The notes beneath the pieces were generated by a model that ran no database searches, was not told where the DNA came from, and saw only the letters and a program-made list of their open reading frames with translations. From contig CBIHOF010000027.1 of assembly GCA_966211955.1 (NCBI GenBank), positions 1-64,000 of the forward strand: 64,000 nt of DNA, in the 5' to 3' direction. Made by a program: the position numbers and the translations under genes. Positions 35,301 to 44,162 of this stretch are shown here, piece by piece. Source of the DNA: Albitalea sp966211955. GTDB taxonomy: Bacteria > Pseudomonadota > Gammaproteobacteria > Burkholderiales > Burkholderiaceae_C. Position 1 is the stretch's first letter; each line of letters starts with the position of its first letter.

Positions 35301-36902
35301 TCACTGGACGGTGATGGGGCCGAAGACGAGGATGTCGCTGCTCAGCGTGTAGGCCGCATCGGTGGTGCCGGGCAGCGAACCGTCGGCATTCGGCGTGGGC
35401 CGCTTGAAGTTCAGCGAGCCGGGGCTGAACATGAGTGAGCGGATGCCGTTGGCGCGAATCTCGGCGAGCGCGGCGGCCTTGGACTCGGCCGAAACACCCC
35501 AGTCGAACATCCAGCCTTCGGTCTGCGGCAGGTCGGCGCTTTCACACTTGTCGGTCACTGCGAACTCGCTCAAGGGAATCAGGTAGCCGGCCGGTGCGGC
35601 GGACTTCGGATGCAGGTGAGCCGAAACAGTCACGTAGCAGTCCGAGTTGTCGGATGCCTTCTTCAGCAGGTGGTTGGTCTTGATGCGCACGAACAGGTCG
35701 CCGCCTCCGTCGAACAACGTCTGGTTCTGGGCCAGCGAGACGAACAGCGAGTTCTCGGTCGTCACGTCGAACGGCATCCAGTCGAAGCTGGAGATGTTTC
35801 CGGAGCCATCCTTGACGCCTTTGCGAGGTGCGCCGATCTCGAAGTTGTAGTACGACCACCAGCCATCGGTGGTGCCCTTCCAGTCGGTGTTCGACGCTGG
35901 CTTGATGTCAAGGCCAAACATCGTGATGCCCGGCGTCACAACCAGGTTGCAGTACGACGGCGTCGCGCCACCGCACCAGCTGGCGATCGGAACGCCGGCG
36001 GAGGTGTTGATCTCACCGAACTCCGTCGTGCGACTCCTCGCCATGTCGAAGCCCGTCGCGAAGAAGCGCGGGTCCACGCTCACCGACAGGTTCTCGGTCG
36101 AGCCGCCGGCGCTGGACAGGGTCACGCTGCAGCTGCCCTTGGCGTTCAGGCGAAGCTCGTTGCCGACGACCGTGCACACCGTCGGCGTGGTGCTCGCGTA
36201 GCTGAGGGCGTTGCCGCTGGCGTCGGCCACGTCGAGCGCGACCGTTTGTGTCTTGCCCAGGGACTGGACGACGAAGGGCGGGTTCGGCCCGACCGCGATG
36301 ATCGCCGCGCTGGTCATTGCGGCATGGTTGGCATCCGCGGGCGCGGTCACGGAGAGTTGGCAAGCACCTTCCGCGAGGACAGTCAGCGCGTTGCCGCTGA
36401 CTGTGCAGACCGTGGGCGACAGGGAGGCGTAGGTCGCCGCAACACCACCGTCGGTGTTGGCGGACAGCGTGACGGTTTCGGTGCTCGCACGCAGCACGAT
36501 GCCGACCGGCAGCACCGGAAGCTGCGCATGCTTGAGCACATTGAACAGCTGGCTCGTGTCGTCCGCTGCAGCCCACTGCACGCCATCGGCGGTGGTGCCG
36601 CCGCCCTGGCTCGCGACCACCAGGCATTCACCCGCGCTGATGACGGTGAGCTGGTCGCCGGAGACCGTGCACGTGGTGGGCGTGCCGGAGCGGAACGCGA
36701 TCGGCAGGCCGGAAGACGCCGTCGCGGTCAGCGTCACGGGGCCGTTGAGCAGCGTCGCGCCGCCCGGGTACTTGAAGTTGATGCTCTGCAGCCGGCCTTC
36801 CGAGCCGCCGCCACCGCTGCCACCGCCGCCACAGCCGGCGATGAGTGCGCTGCAGGCCAGGGCGGCCGCGGACAGTCGAAGAGGAAAGGTGATTTGTCTC
36901 AT
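35301..36902 (-). CDS. Ig-repeat lipoprotein, probable surface glycan-binding protein
   Basis: The 533-residue product has a lipobox SALIAGC (Cys24) and a Gly-rich flexible linker. Three Ig-like repeats of about 75 residues follow (motifs PTTCTVSGDQLTVISAGECL; SPTVCTVSGNALTVLAEGAC; TPTVCTVVGNELRLNAKGSC), each with a conserved Cys pair. A C-terminal beta-rich domain (about 285-533) contains several Trp (SFDWMPFDV, WWSYYNFEIG). No hydrolase motif is seen. Position directly before receptor 2, under a regulon element, suggests an outer-membrane glycan-capture protein comparable in role to Bacteroidetes SusE/SGBP, though unrelated in sequence as far as I can tell. This function is inferred, not known. 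Confidence 0.75.
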   Translation of the reverse strand: MRQITFPLRLSAAALACSALIAGCGGGGSGGGGSEGRLQSINFKYPGGATLLNGPVTLTATASSGLPIAFRSGTPTTCTVSGDQLTVISAGECLVVASQGGGTTADGVQWAAADDTSQLFNVLKHAQLPVLPVGIVLRASTETVTLSANTDGGVAATYASLSPTVCTVSGNALTVLAEGACQLSVTAPADANHAAMTSAAIIAVGPNPPFVVQSLGKTQTVALDVADASGNALSYASTTPTVCTVVGNELRLNAKGSCSVTLSSAGGSTENLSVSVDPRFFATGFDMARSRTTEFGEINTSAGVPIASWCGGATPSYCNLVVTPGITMFGLDIKPASNTDWKGTTDGWWSYYNFEIGAPRKGVKDGSGNISSFDWMPFDVTTENSLFVSLAQNQTLFDGGGDLFVRIKTNHLLKKASDNSDCYVTVSAHLHPKSAAPAGYLIPLSEFAVTDKCESADLPQTEGWMFDWGVSAESKAAALAEIRANGIRSLMFSPGSLNFKRPTPNADGSLPGTTDAAYTLSSDILVFGPITVQ

Positions 36903-37007
36903 GTCTGTTCTCTTGTGTCGGTCGGCTGGGTGATGGCCGCCTGGATGCGATCAATCCGTTGATCACCCGGATCAGGATCAGTGCGATATGTCGCTATATC
37001 GGAAATA

Positions 37008-37046
37008 TTAGTTTGGACGATGAACGAAATAAGAGAGGTAAAACAC
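37008..37046 (-). promoter_or_regulatory. Xyloglucan-regulon element D (lipoprotein/receptor 2)
   Basis: Read leftward: GTGTTTTA-N23-CAAACTAA; the right half is the exact XylR-type half-site TTAGTTTG on the plus strand. TAATAT at the right edge fits a -10 box. It is about 105 bases before the lipoprotein start and only 28 bases after the end of the GH95 gene. Confidence 0.75.
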
Positions 37047-37074
37047 CTAGGCCCGACGATGAATTTCCCGGGGT

Positions 37075-39516
37075 CTACGGAAGTGCGTCGCCTGACAGCG
37101 CTGTCCGACCATTGGTGCCAAGCGTCAAGGCCTTCGCACGCGCTCCATGCCGCAGAACGATCGGCGTGCCGCTGCGGCCGCGCAGCGTGACGCCTGTCAC
37201 GCTGCCCTGGGCCCAGCGGATGTCCATGTCGATCCCGCCGCGCACGCGAACGCCGCGCAGCTCTCCTTCGCTCCACGCTTTCGGCAGCGCAGGCAGCAGG
37301 TGGATCTCGCCGCCCCACGACTGCACGATCATCTCGAGGATGCCAGCCGCGCCGCCGAAGTTGCCGTCGATCTGGAACGGCGGGTGCGAGTCGAACATGT
37401 TCGGGTAAGTGCGTACCGGTCCGAGCAAACCCTGAAGAATCGAATGCGCGCGCTCGCCGTTGCCAAGACGCGCCCACAGCGCCAGGCGCCATGCGGTGGC
37501 CCAGCCGGTGGACTGGTCGCCGCGGGTGTCCAGCGTGTGCATCGCAGCCTGTGCCAGCACCGGCGTGTCGCGCACGTTGATCTGCCCGCTCGGGTACACC
37601 GCATACAGATGCGACACGTGCCGATGGCGTTGATCCGTCGCGCCCGCGTCCCAGTCCTCGAGCCATTCCTGCAGCTGCCCTTGCGCGCCGATGCGGTCGG
37701 CCGGCAAGCGCTCGCGCGCGACGCGAAGCTCGCGAGAGAAGTCGTCGTCTGCATGGCCCAGCAACGCATGCGCGCGCAGGGTGTGATCGAAGAGGTCGCG
37801 CAGGATCTGCCGGTCCATCGCGGGCCCCGCGCACAGCGCGACGCCCAGGTGGTGATCGTTCTCCGGAGAGATCGACGGTGAGGTGACGAGTCCCCGGCCC
37901 TTCGGGTCTTCCACCAGCGTGTCGAGGAAGAAAAGCGATGCACCCTTCAGCAGCGGATACAGGCGCCGCAGCACCGCGGGATCGGGCTGGTATTCATGCT
38001 GGTCCCACAGCGTGTTGCACAGCCATGCGCCGCCGCAGGGCCACAGGCCCCACTGCGGCCCATCGATCGGAGCGGTCGCGCGCCACAGGTCGGTGTTGTG
38101 GTGCGCCACCCAGCCGCGCGCGCCATAGCAGGTGCGCGCCGTGCGCGCGCCGGTGATCGAGAGGTCCTCCACCATGCGCAGCAGAGGCTCCACGCATTCG
38201 GCGAGGTTGGCCGGCCCCGCGGGCCAGTAGTTCATCTCGGTGTTGATGTTGATCGTGTACTTGCCGCCCCAGGGCGAATGGTTGCCTTCGTTCCAGCGAC
38301 CTTGCAGGTTGGCCGGCTCGCTGCCGGGGCGCGACGACGAGATCAGCAGGTAGCGTGCGTACTGCACGTACAGCGACGCGAGGGCGGGCTGCACTTCGGT
38401 GTCCGCCGCGTAGATGCGCTCGTTGGTGGGCCGCGCGTCGCGCTCGCCGCTGCCGATGCGCAGCGACAGGCGGCGGAACAGTGCGCGGTGCGACTGCAGG
38501 TGCCGCTGCCTGAGCGTTTCGTAGGGCATGCGCGATGCGGTGTCCGTGCGGCTGCGCACGGCGGCCACCGGGTCGCCGCTCACGTCGTCGAAGCGCACGT
38601 GGCTTGTCGCCGCAGCCACCAGCAGGGTGAGCGTTCGCGCGCCGCGCACCTCGATGCGATCACCGTTCACCGCAACGTGGCCGTCGCTGATGGCCTTCAC
38701 GCGCAATGCGTAGCGCAAGGCCGATGCGATGCCGGCGTCGGCGATGTTGCGGCCCTGGATCAGCATCGCAGCATCGCCGTCCGGTGTGATCGCCAATGTC
38801 GATGGCCGCTGCACTTCGTTCAGCGACTCGCGTGCATCCCATGCAGCACCCACCAGCCGCACCGCGCCCGTCTTGCGGTCGTCGGTCTTCGCGCCGTAGT
38901 CGGCATCGCCCGGGTGGCGGTGGCCGATGTCGAGATCGAATCGTCCGCCCCGTGCCGACAGGCGGATCACCAGCACCTGGTCAGGCTCGCTGCAGAACAC
39001 CTCGCGGGTGTGCCGCACACGGCCGTCGGCGAACCTCGCGGTGGCTGTCGCGCTGTCGAGGTCGAGCCAGCGGCGGTAGCCGGCTGTGGCTTGCAGGCCC
39101 CGGGTGTCGAGGAAGAGGTCGCCCGCGGTGCCGTAGGGCATCTGCACCAGGGGCTTGGCCATCATCGTCTTGCCGGCGAGTTCCGAGGCCTCATGCCATC
39201 GGCCTTCGTCGAGCAGGGCGCGCACGCGCGGCAGCGCCTGCAGCGCCTCGGGGTTGTCCGGCGTGTACGGGCCGCCGCCGAAGAGCGTGTCGATGTTGAG
39301 CTGCACGCGTTCCTGCGCGACGCGGCCGAACACCATCGCGCCGAGGCGGCCGTTGCCCACCGGCAGCGCCTCGACCCACGGGCCGGCCGGCTGCTCGTAC
39401 CACAGCGAAAGATCCTCCCGTCCGTCGCGCTCGGTCGCTTGCACCTTCGCGCTCGCGAGACCGGGAAGGGCCAGTGCAACTCCGGCACCGGCGAGGAAGC
39501 GGCGCCGTCCGTTCAT
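37075..39516 (-). CDS. GH95 alpha-L-fucosidase
   Basis: From the ATG at 39516 the product is 813 residues. It has a twin-arginine-like signal (GRRRFLAGAGVALALPG), an N-terminal beta-domain (LWYEQPAGPWVEALPVGNGRLGAM) and an (alpha/alpha)6 barrel. The GH95 active-site residues match those known from Bifidobacterium AfcA: the Asn pair in NINTEMNYWPAG, Glu in SISPENDHH and Asp in QIDGNFGG. GH95 enzymes invertingly cleave alpha-1,2-L-fucose, the linkage at the tip of fucogalacto-xyloglucan side chains. The start overlaps the GH29 stop (ATGA). Alpha-L-galactosidase activity is a less likely alternative. Confidence 0.93.
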   Translation of the reverse strand: MNGRRRFLAGAGVALALPGLASAKVQATERDGREDLSLWYEQPAGPWVEALPVGNGRLGAMVFGRVAQERVQLNIDTLFGGGPYTPDNPEALQALPRVRALLDEGRWHEASELAGKTMMAKPLVQMPYGTAGDLFLDTRGLQATAGYRRWLDLDSATATARFADGRVRHTREVFCSEPDQVLVIRLSARGGRFDLDIGHRHPGDADYGAKTDDRKTGAVRLVGAAWDARESLNEVQRPSTLAITPDGDAAMLIQGRNIADAGIASALRYALRVKAISDGHVAVNGDRIEVRGARTLTLLVAAATSHVRFDDVSGDPVAAVRSRTDTASRMPYETLRQRHLQSHRALFRRLSLRIGSGERDARPTNERIYAADTEVQPALASLYVQYARYLLISSSRPGSEPANLQGRWNEGNHSPWGGKYTININTEMNYWPAGPANLAECVEPLLRMVEDLSITGARTARTCYGARGWVAHHNTDLWRATAPIDGPQWGLWPCGGAWLCNTLWDQHEYQPDPAVLRRLYPLLKGASLFFLDTLVEDPKGRGLVTSPSISPENDHHLGVALCAGPAMDRQILRDLFDHTLRAHALLGHADDDFSRELRVARERLPADRIGAQGQLQEWLEDWDAGATDQRHRHVSHLYAVYPSGQINVRDTPVLAQAAMHTLDTRGDQSTGWATAWRLALWARLGNGERAHSILQGLLGPVRTYPNMFDSHPPFQIDGNFGGAAGILEMIVQSWGGEIHLLPALPKAWSEGELRGVRVRGGIDMDIRWAQGSVTGVTLRGRSGTPIVLRHGARAKALTLGTNGRTALSGDALP

Positions 39517-41174
39517 GCGAGGCCCGGCCCCCTGATCTTCAGCGCCACCGCGACCGAGCCGGCCAGGCCTTCGGGCAGCTTCACTTCCAGGCCCTTGCGG
39601 CTGCGCGTGAACGTGAGGTTGTCGCTGGAGCCGACGGCCTCGACGCGTTCGATCGCGCCGGGTGCGAGCGCCGAGTCTTGTGCGAGCGAGGCGATGCGCA
39701 GCACGCCGCTGCGGGGCCAGCCGAGCGCGATGGCGTACAGCGCGCCGTCCTTGGTGGTGAAGCGGAAATCTTCCGCCGTGAACGATTGCGCCTGGCCTTC
39801 GCTGAACATGCCCCCGGTCACGCGCGTCGGCCCTTCGCCGAAGCTGCGCCACGGCCGCGTGCCGTGGATGGCCTCGCCGTTGCGGCCCATCCAGGCAGCC
39901 ATCTCGTCGAGGAACTTGTGCTCATCGGCGTCGATGCTGCCGTCGCCGCGCACCGGGATCGAAAGCAGCAGGTTGCCGTTCTTGGAGACGATGTCCACCA
40001 GGCGGTGGATCACGCTCGCGGCCGACTTGTAGTGGTGGCCCTCGAAGACGCCGCGGTTGTAGTGCCAGTCGCCGATGCAGGTGCAGGTCTGCCAGGGCAG
40101 GGGCTCGATGCCGTCGCGCTGGCCGCGCTCGACGTCCTCGACCAGCCCCGCCCGGCGCTCGGGCGGGAGCACCTTGCCGTTGACCACGGCCTCCAGCTTG
40201 CCGCCGTTCCAGGCCATGCTGGCGTTGTAGTAATGGGCGGTGATGTCCAGCCCCGCCTGGCCGAGTGGCAGGCCGGTGTCGTCGAAGTACACCAGGTCGG
40301 GCCGGTAGCTGTCGATCAGGTCGCGTGCGCGCAGGAACCACTGGCGCACGAACGCCGGATTGCCCGCCGGCGGCTTCTCGTCCCACGCCCCGGTGTTGCC
40401 GTCGTGCCATTCGTTGCCGGTGCGGATGGTGGTGATGCCGTCGGGCATCACCATGTTGCGGCCGGTGTAGAGATCCTGCGGGTCCAGGCCTTCCCACCAG
40501 GTGCCCTTGCCGTCGGCCTTGGTGAGGCGATACGCGTCGTAGCGCTGGCCGGCGAGCGGCCCTTCGGGGTCGTAGCCGTAGGCGGTCTGCAGCCAGTGCC
40601 ACGCATGCGCCGAATGGTTGCTCACGCCGAAGCGCAGGCCCTTGGCGCGCGCCACCTTCGCCCAGGTGCCGACGATGTCGCGCTTGGGGCCCACGCGCAC
40701 CGAGTTCCAGGCGTGGTACTTGGAGTCGTAGGCGTCGAAGTTGTCGTGGTGGTTGGCGAGCGCGACGAAGTACTTCGCGCCGGCCTTGGCGTACAGGTCC
40801 ATCAGCGCCTCGGGCTGCCACGCGTCGGCCTTCCAGCGGTTCTGCATCTCCATGAAGCCGACCTTGGTGGGGTGGCCGTAGGTGCGCAGGTGATGGTCGT
40901 ACTGCCAGTTGCCCTGCCGGTACATGTTGCGCGCGTACCAGTCGCCCATCTCGGGCACGCACTGCGCGCTCCAGTGGGCCCAGATGCCGAACTTGGCGTC
41001 GCGGAACCAGTCGGGCGTGCGGTAGTTGTCGACGAGCGACGCCCATGTGGGAGCGAAGGTGGCGGGCGCAGCAGCCTGCGTGGACTGGACGCCCAGCGCG
41101 CCGGCTGCCGTGGCGGCCTGGATGAAGGAGCGCCTCGTCAGGCGAGCGCCAGTGTCTCTTTCGTCGTTGTGCAT
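39513..41174 (-). CDS. GH29 alpha-L-fucosidase
   Basis: From the ATG at 41174 the product is 553 residues with a twin-arginine-like signal (LTRRSFIQAATAAGALG). A GH29 barrel follows: FGIWAHWSAQCVPE, ALANHHDNFDAYDSKYHAWNS, and the nucleophile Asp in LVYFDDTGLP. A C-terminal beta-sandwich comes last. It is a retaining fucosidase; paired with the GH95 enzyme it broadens fucose linkage coverage. It lies after a 276-base gap carrying its own inverted repeat, so GH29-GH95 may have a separate promoter from the genes upstream. Confidence 0.93.
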   Translation of the reverse strand: MHNDERDTGARLTRRSFIQAATAAGALGVQSTQAAAPATFAPTWASLVDNYRTPDWFRDAKFGIWAHWSAQCVPEMGDWYARNMYRQGNWQYDHHLRTYGHPTKVGFMEMQNRWKADAWQPEALMDLYAKAGAKYFVALANHHDNFDAYDSKYHAWNSVRVGPKRDIVGTWAKVARAKGLRFGVSNHSAHAWHWLQTAYGYDPEGPLAGQRYDAYRLTKADGKGTWWEGLDPQDLYTGRNMVMPDGITTIRTGNEWHDGNTGAWDEKPPAGNPAFVRQWFLRARDLIDSYRPDLVYFDDTGLPLGQAGLDITAHYYNASMAWNGGKLEAVVNGKVLPPERRAGLVEDVERGQRDGIEPLPWQTCTCIGDWHYNRGVFEGHHYKSAASVIHRLVDIVSKNGNLLLSIPVRGDGSIDADEHKFLDEMAAWMGRNGEAIHGTRPWRSFGEGPTRVTGGMFSEGQAQSFTAEDFRFTTKDGALYAIALGWPRSGVLRIASLAQDSALAPGAIERVEAVGSSDNLTFTRSRKGLEVKLPEGLAGSVAVALKIRGPGLA

Positions 41175-41317
41175 GCTTGCTTCAGGTTGCGAGGAGCAGT
41201 GGATGCCGGCGAGCACCGTGCCCCGTTGGGGAACTGGCGTCGTCGTCGTCCGGGCTCCCGCTCATCGCGGGGACCATGGCGCCCTGCCGGAGCGCCCATG
41301 CACATGCTTCGCGTATG

Positions 41318-41361
41318 CATCAGAAATGATCGCATCAACGAGGTATGTCAGACTTCTGATG
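41318..41361. promoter_or_regulatory. Inverted repeats upstream of GH29-GH95
   Basis: CATCAGAA (41318-41325) and TTCTGATG (41354-41361) form a spaced inverted repeat, and TCAGACTTCTGA (41348-41359) is itself a near-perfect palindrome. They lie in the 276-base region (41175-41450) between GH5 and GH29 and look like an operator for a regulator not in the window. The region lacks the regulon element found elsewhere; nothing else is seen in it. Confidence 0.5.
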
Positions 41362-41450
41362 ACGCCGCTATATCGTTACTTTGTCGCGTCGACCATGGAT
41401 TGCTCGGGTCGGGACAACCCCGAGTGGCCGCCCAGGAAGGGGGCCAGGCG

Positions 41451-42665
41451 CTACTTCGCGGCGCCGACGATCGCGGCGATCACGTCCGGAAATGCCTGCT
41501 CGCCGGTGGCGCGGTTGAACAGCCCCATCTCCAGGTCGGCGGTGTAGCCGTTGTCCCAGTACACCGGCACGAGCCCGTGCTGGAAGGCGGACCTCGTGAT
41601 GACCTGGTCCCAGTACTTGCGGTAAGTGCCGGCGGCATCGAACTTGGCGCGCTGCATCGCGCCGTATTCGCCCAGCAGCACCGGCACGCCCTTGTCGATG
41701 AAGGCGGTCTTCATCTTCTGGAATTGCGCGTCGGCGAATGGCTCGTTGGCCCAGGTCTCGGTGGCCGCCGGGTCGGTGGCGATCGAGCCCCACTGCCAGA
41801 TCTTGCTGCCGGGGTTGATCGTGAAGTTGAACGGGTCGTAGTAGTGCACCTCCATGAACAGCCGGTTGGCCGTCGTGTCGATGGGCAGGGTGGCGTTGCA
41901 GCTCGTTGCGGCGTTGATGCCGGTGTTGAAAGCTTGCACGACCAGGTGCCGCTTCGCGTTGTTGCCGCCGGTGGCGCGCACGGTCTTCACGAAGAGCTGG
42001 TTGAAGCCGTTCTGCACGCTGCAGTACTCGGCGGTCGGCGGGTTGTAGTCGCCGTCGACCATGACTTCGTTGGTGCCGGCGAACAGCAGGTGATCGTCGG
42101 CATCCTTGAACGCATTGGCGATCTGCGTCCAGTAAGTCGCCAGGCGCGCGTTCGCCATGGGCTGCTGTTTGAAGGTGGGCTGCAACCAGCCGCCGTCCCA
42201 ATGGACGTTGATGATCGCGTACAGCCCGGCGTTGTGTGCGTAGCCCACCACTTCCTTGACGCGCGCCATCCACTGCGGACTGATGTTGTCGCCGGCGTCG
42301 GCATACATCTTCCACGCGACCGGAATGCGCACGCTCTTGAAGCCCGCGGCCTTCACCGCGTCCATCATCGCCTGCGTCACTTTAGGGTTGCCCCAGGCTG
42401 TCTCGGAGAAGTTCTTGCTGCCCCAGACATACGGCTTCTTGGCGTCGATCGCTTCCAGCGCGTTGCCCAGGTTCCAGCCGGGCGACATCTCCTTGGAAAG
42501 CTGCAGGCTCGTGATGTCGCGCATGCCGTTCGATGCACTGCTGGAACTGGCCGGCGTGGAGTCGCCGGCCGCGGCAGTGGCGCCTGCGCCGCAAGCGGCC
42601 GCGCAGGTGGCGACGAGCAGCGATCGCATCATTCGCGAGACGAACAGGTGGAGGGCTTGTTTCAT
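41451..42665 (-). CDS. GH5 endo-glucanase / xyloglucanase
   Basis: From MKQALHLFVSRMM the product is about 404 residues with an N-terminal signal (possibly lipoprotein-like, AAAC) and a Ser-rich linker. A GH5 TIM barrel follows: MSPGWNLGNALEAI, VRIPVAWKMY, NVHWDGGW, acid/base Glu in LLFAGTNEVM, and nucleophile Glu in VLLGEYGAM. The motifs fit subfamily 4, which contains many endo-xyloglucanases, but subfamily assignment is by eye. It is 28 bases downstream of the GPH symporter and belongs to the xylA-to-GH5 gene row. Confidence 0.9.
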   Translation of the reverse strand: MKQALHLFVSRMMRSLLVATCAAACGAGATAAAGDSTPASSSSASNGMRDITSLQLSKEMSPGWNLGNALEAIDAKKPYVWGSKNFSETAWGNPKVTQAMMDAVKAAGFKSVRIPVAWKMYADAGDNISPQWMARVKEVVGYAHNAGLYAIINVHWDGGWLQPTFKQQPMANARLATYWTQIANAFKDADDHLLFAGTNEVMVDGDYNPPTAEYCSVQNGFNQLFVKTVRATGGNNAKRHLVVQAFNTGINAATSCNATLPIDTTANRLFMEVHYYDPFNFTINPGSKIWQWGSIATDPAATETWANEPFADAQFQKMKTAFIDKGVPVLLGEYGAMQRAKFDAAGTYRKYWDQVITRSAFQHGLVPVYWDNGYTADLEMGLFNRATGEQAFPDVIAAIVGAAK

Positions 42666-42693
42666 CGCTTCGCTAGGGTTGGTTGCCTGGGTG

Positions 42694-44139
42694 TCAGACC
42701 TTGCCGCGGCGGGCTTCCAGCGCAGCGCGGATCTCATGCATGCGTGTCGCCGTCAACGGAAAGCGCAGGATCGCCACGAGCGCCACCACCAGGCCGATCA
42801 CGGGGATGGCCGACAGCAGGATGCGGATCATGAAGATCGCGTGCTCGCTTTGCACCGGGATCTTCGAGTCGAAGCCGGTGAACTGCAGGATCCAGCCCGA
42901 GGCGCCGACGCCCAGGGCAATGCCGACTTTGGAGATCCACGACTGGCAGGCCGAGAACGAACCTTCTCGCCGCTGGCCGCTCTCCAGCTCGTCGTAGTCC
43001 ACCACGTCGGCGAGCACCGATCCGTACAGCGTCCAGAAGCCGGCACCGGTGAAGGCCACGAAGCCGCAGGCGAACAGTTGCAGCACCGGACGTGCCGGGT
43101 CATACAGCCACCAATCGCCGATGAATGCGCAGATGGCGAGTGAGAGGACGGATGCCAAGCCTGCGCGCTTGCCGAAGCGGTGAGCCAGCCGATTGAAGAA
43201 TGGAATGCCCAGCAAGCCGAATGCCATGCCGGCTCCGCCCATCGCGGTGTTCCACTTCGTGCCCAGTGCCACATCGCCCTTGCACACGTAGTAGATGGTG
43301 GCGTAATAGCCGAGTGCACTCACCATGGCCGTGCCCAGGCCATAGGCGAGGTTCATGATCACCAGTGTGCGGAAGGGCCGGCATTTCAGGGTCCGACCGA
43401 GCGTGTCCGAGAACGCGATCTTGGGTTGCTGTCGCTTGACCAGGTTCTCGTAGTAGCGCTCACGCACCAGGAAGAAGATCAGGATGGATGCCACCACCAT
43501 GATGGTGCCGAGGATCGTGCAATAGGTCTGCGCGCCCCTCAGGATGTCGGGCTTGCCGTTGGCGTCATTGAAGATTGCGAGCGTCGTGAACTGCGCCGCG
43601 GCGAACATCGCCAGCTCGGGGAGCTTCTGGATCGCATTGCGGATCGACATGACGTTGGTCCGCTCGTGATAGTCGGGCGTCATCTCCGAACCGAGGCTCA
43701 CCCACGGCATGTTGAAGCAACTCATGATCGGCACGAAGAGGATCGTGGAGACGAGCATGAAGATGAAGTACTCACTGTCGCTCCAGCCGCGGCCGACCGC
43801 GAACAACAGCGGCAGCCCGACGCCAGCCAGCACCCCGCCGACCAGGATGAACGGCCGCCGCCGCCCGAAGCGCGTGCGCGTGTTGTCCGAGACCCAGCCG
43901 AAGATGGCATCGGATGCTGCGTCGACGCCAACCTTCACCATCTGCACGGTGGAGATCAGGCCGGGCGCGACGCCCAGGAACACGTTGAACACGTGGAAGG
44001 CCAGCCCCGGGTAAAGCCAGTGCCCCCACATGTCCAGGAATGCTCCCAGGCCCCAGCCGACCTTCTGGGACATCGGCAGGCGGTCGGGCGCCGGTGCCGG
44101 CGCGGCAGCGGTGCTGGTGGTGTTGGCTAGGCTTCGCAT
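42694..44139 (-). CDS. GPH-family sugar:cation symporter
   Basis: From the ATG at 44139 (AGGAG upstream) the product is 481 residues with about 12 membrane helices. It carries MelB/GPH-family motifs SDNTRTRFGRRRPFILVGG (loop 2-3), CFNMPWVSLGSEMTPDYHERT and YDELESGQRREGSF near the C-terminus. GPH transporters import glycosides, disaccharides or uronides with H+ or Na+. Between GH1 (cytoplasmic beta-glucosidase) and GH5, it probably imports a gluco- or xylo-disaccharide (for example cellobiose or isoprimeverose) for cytoplasmic hydrolysis by GH1 and GH31. Confidence 0.9.
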   Translation of the reverse strand: MRSLANTTSTAAAPAPAPDRLPMSQKVGWGLGAFLDMWGHWLYPGLAFHVFNVFLGVAPGLISTVQMVKVGVDAASDAIFGWVSDNTRTRFGRRRPFILVGGVLAGVGLPLLFAVGRGWSDSEYFIFMLVSTILFVPIMSCFNMPWVSLGSEMTPDYHERTNVMSIRNAIQKLPELAMFAAAQFTTLAIFNDANGKPDILRGAQTYCTILGTIMVVASILIFFLVRERYYENLVKRQQPKIAFSDTLGRTLKCRPFRTLVIMNLAYGLGTAMVSALGYYATIYYVCKGDVALGTKWNTAMGGAGMAFGLLGIPFFNRLAHRFGKRAGLASVLSLAICAFIGDWWLYDPARPVLQLFACGFVAFTGAGFWTLYGSVLADVVDYDELESGQRREGSFSACQSWISKVGIALGVGASGWILQFTGFDSKIPVQSEHAIFMIRILLSAIPVIGLVVALVAILRFPLTATRMHEIRAALEARRGKV

Positions 44140-44162
44140 GGCAGGGGCTCCTGGTGAAACGG

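Noticed and set aside
39474..42833. Open frame of 1119 codons opposite GH29 and GH5
   Set aside because: Same antisense artefact; the minus strand has clear glycosidases with intact active sites.
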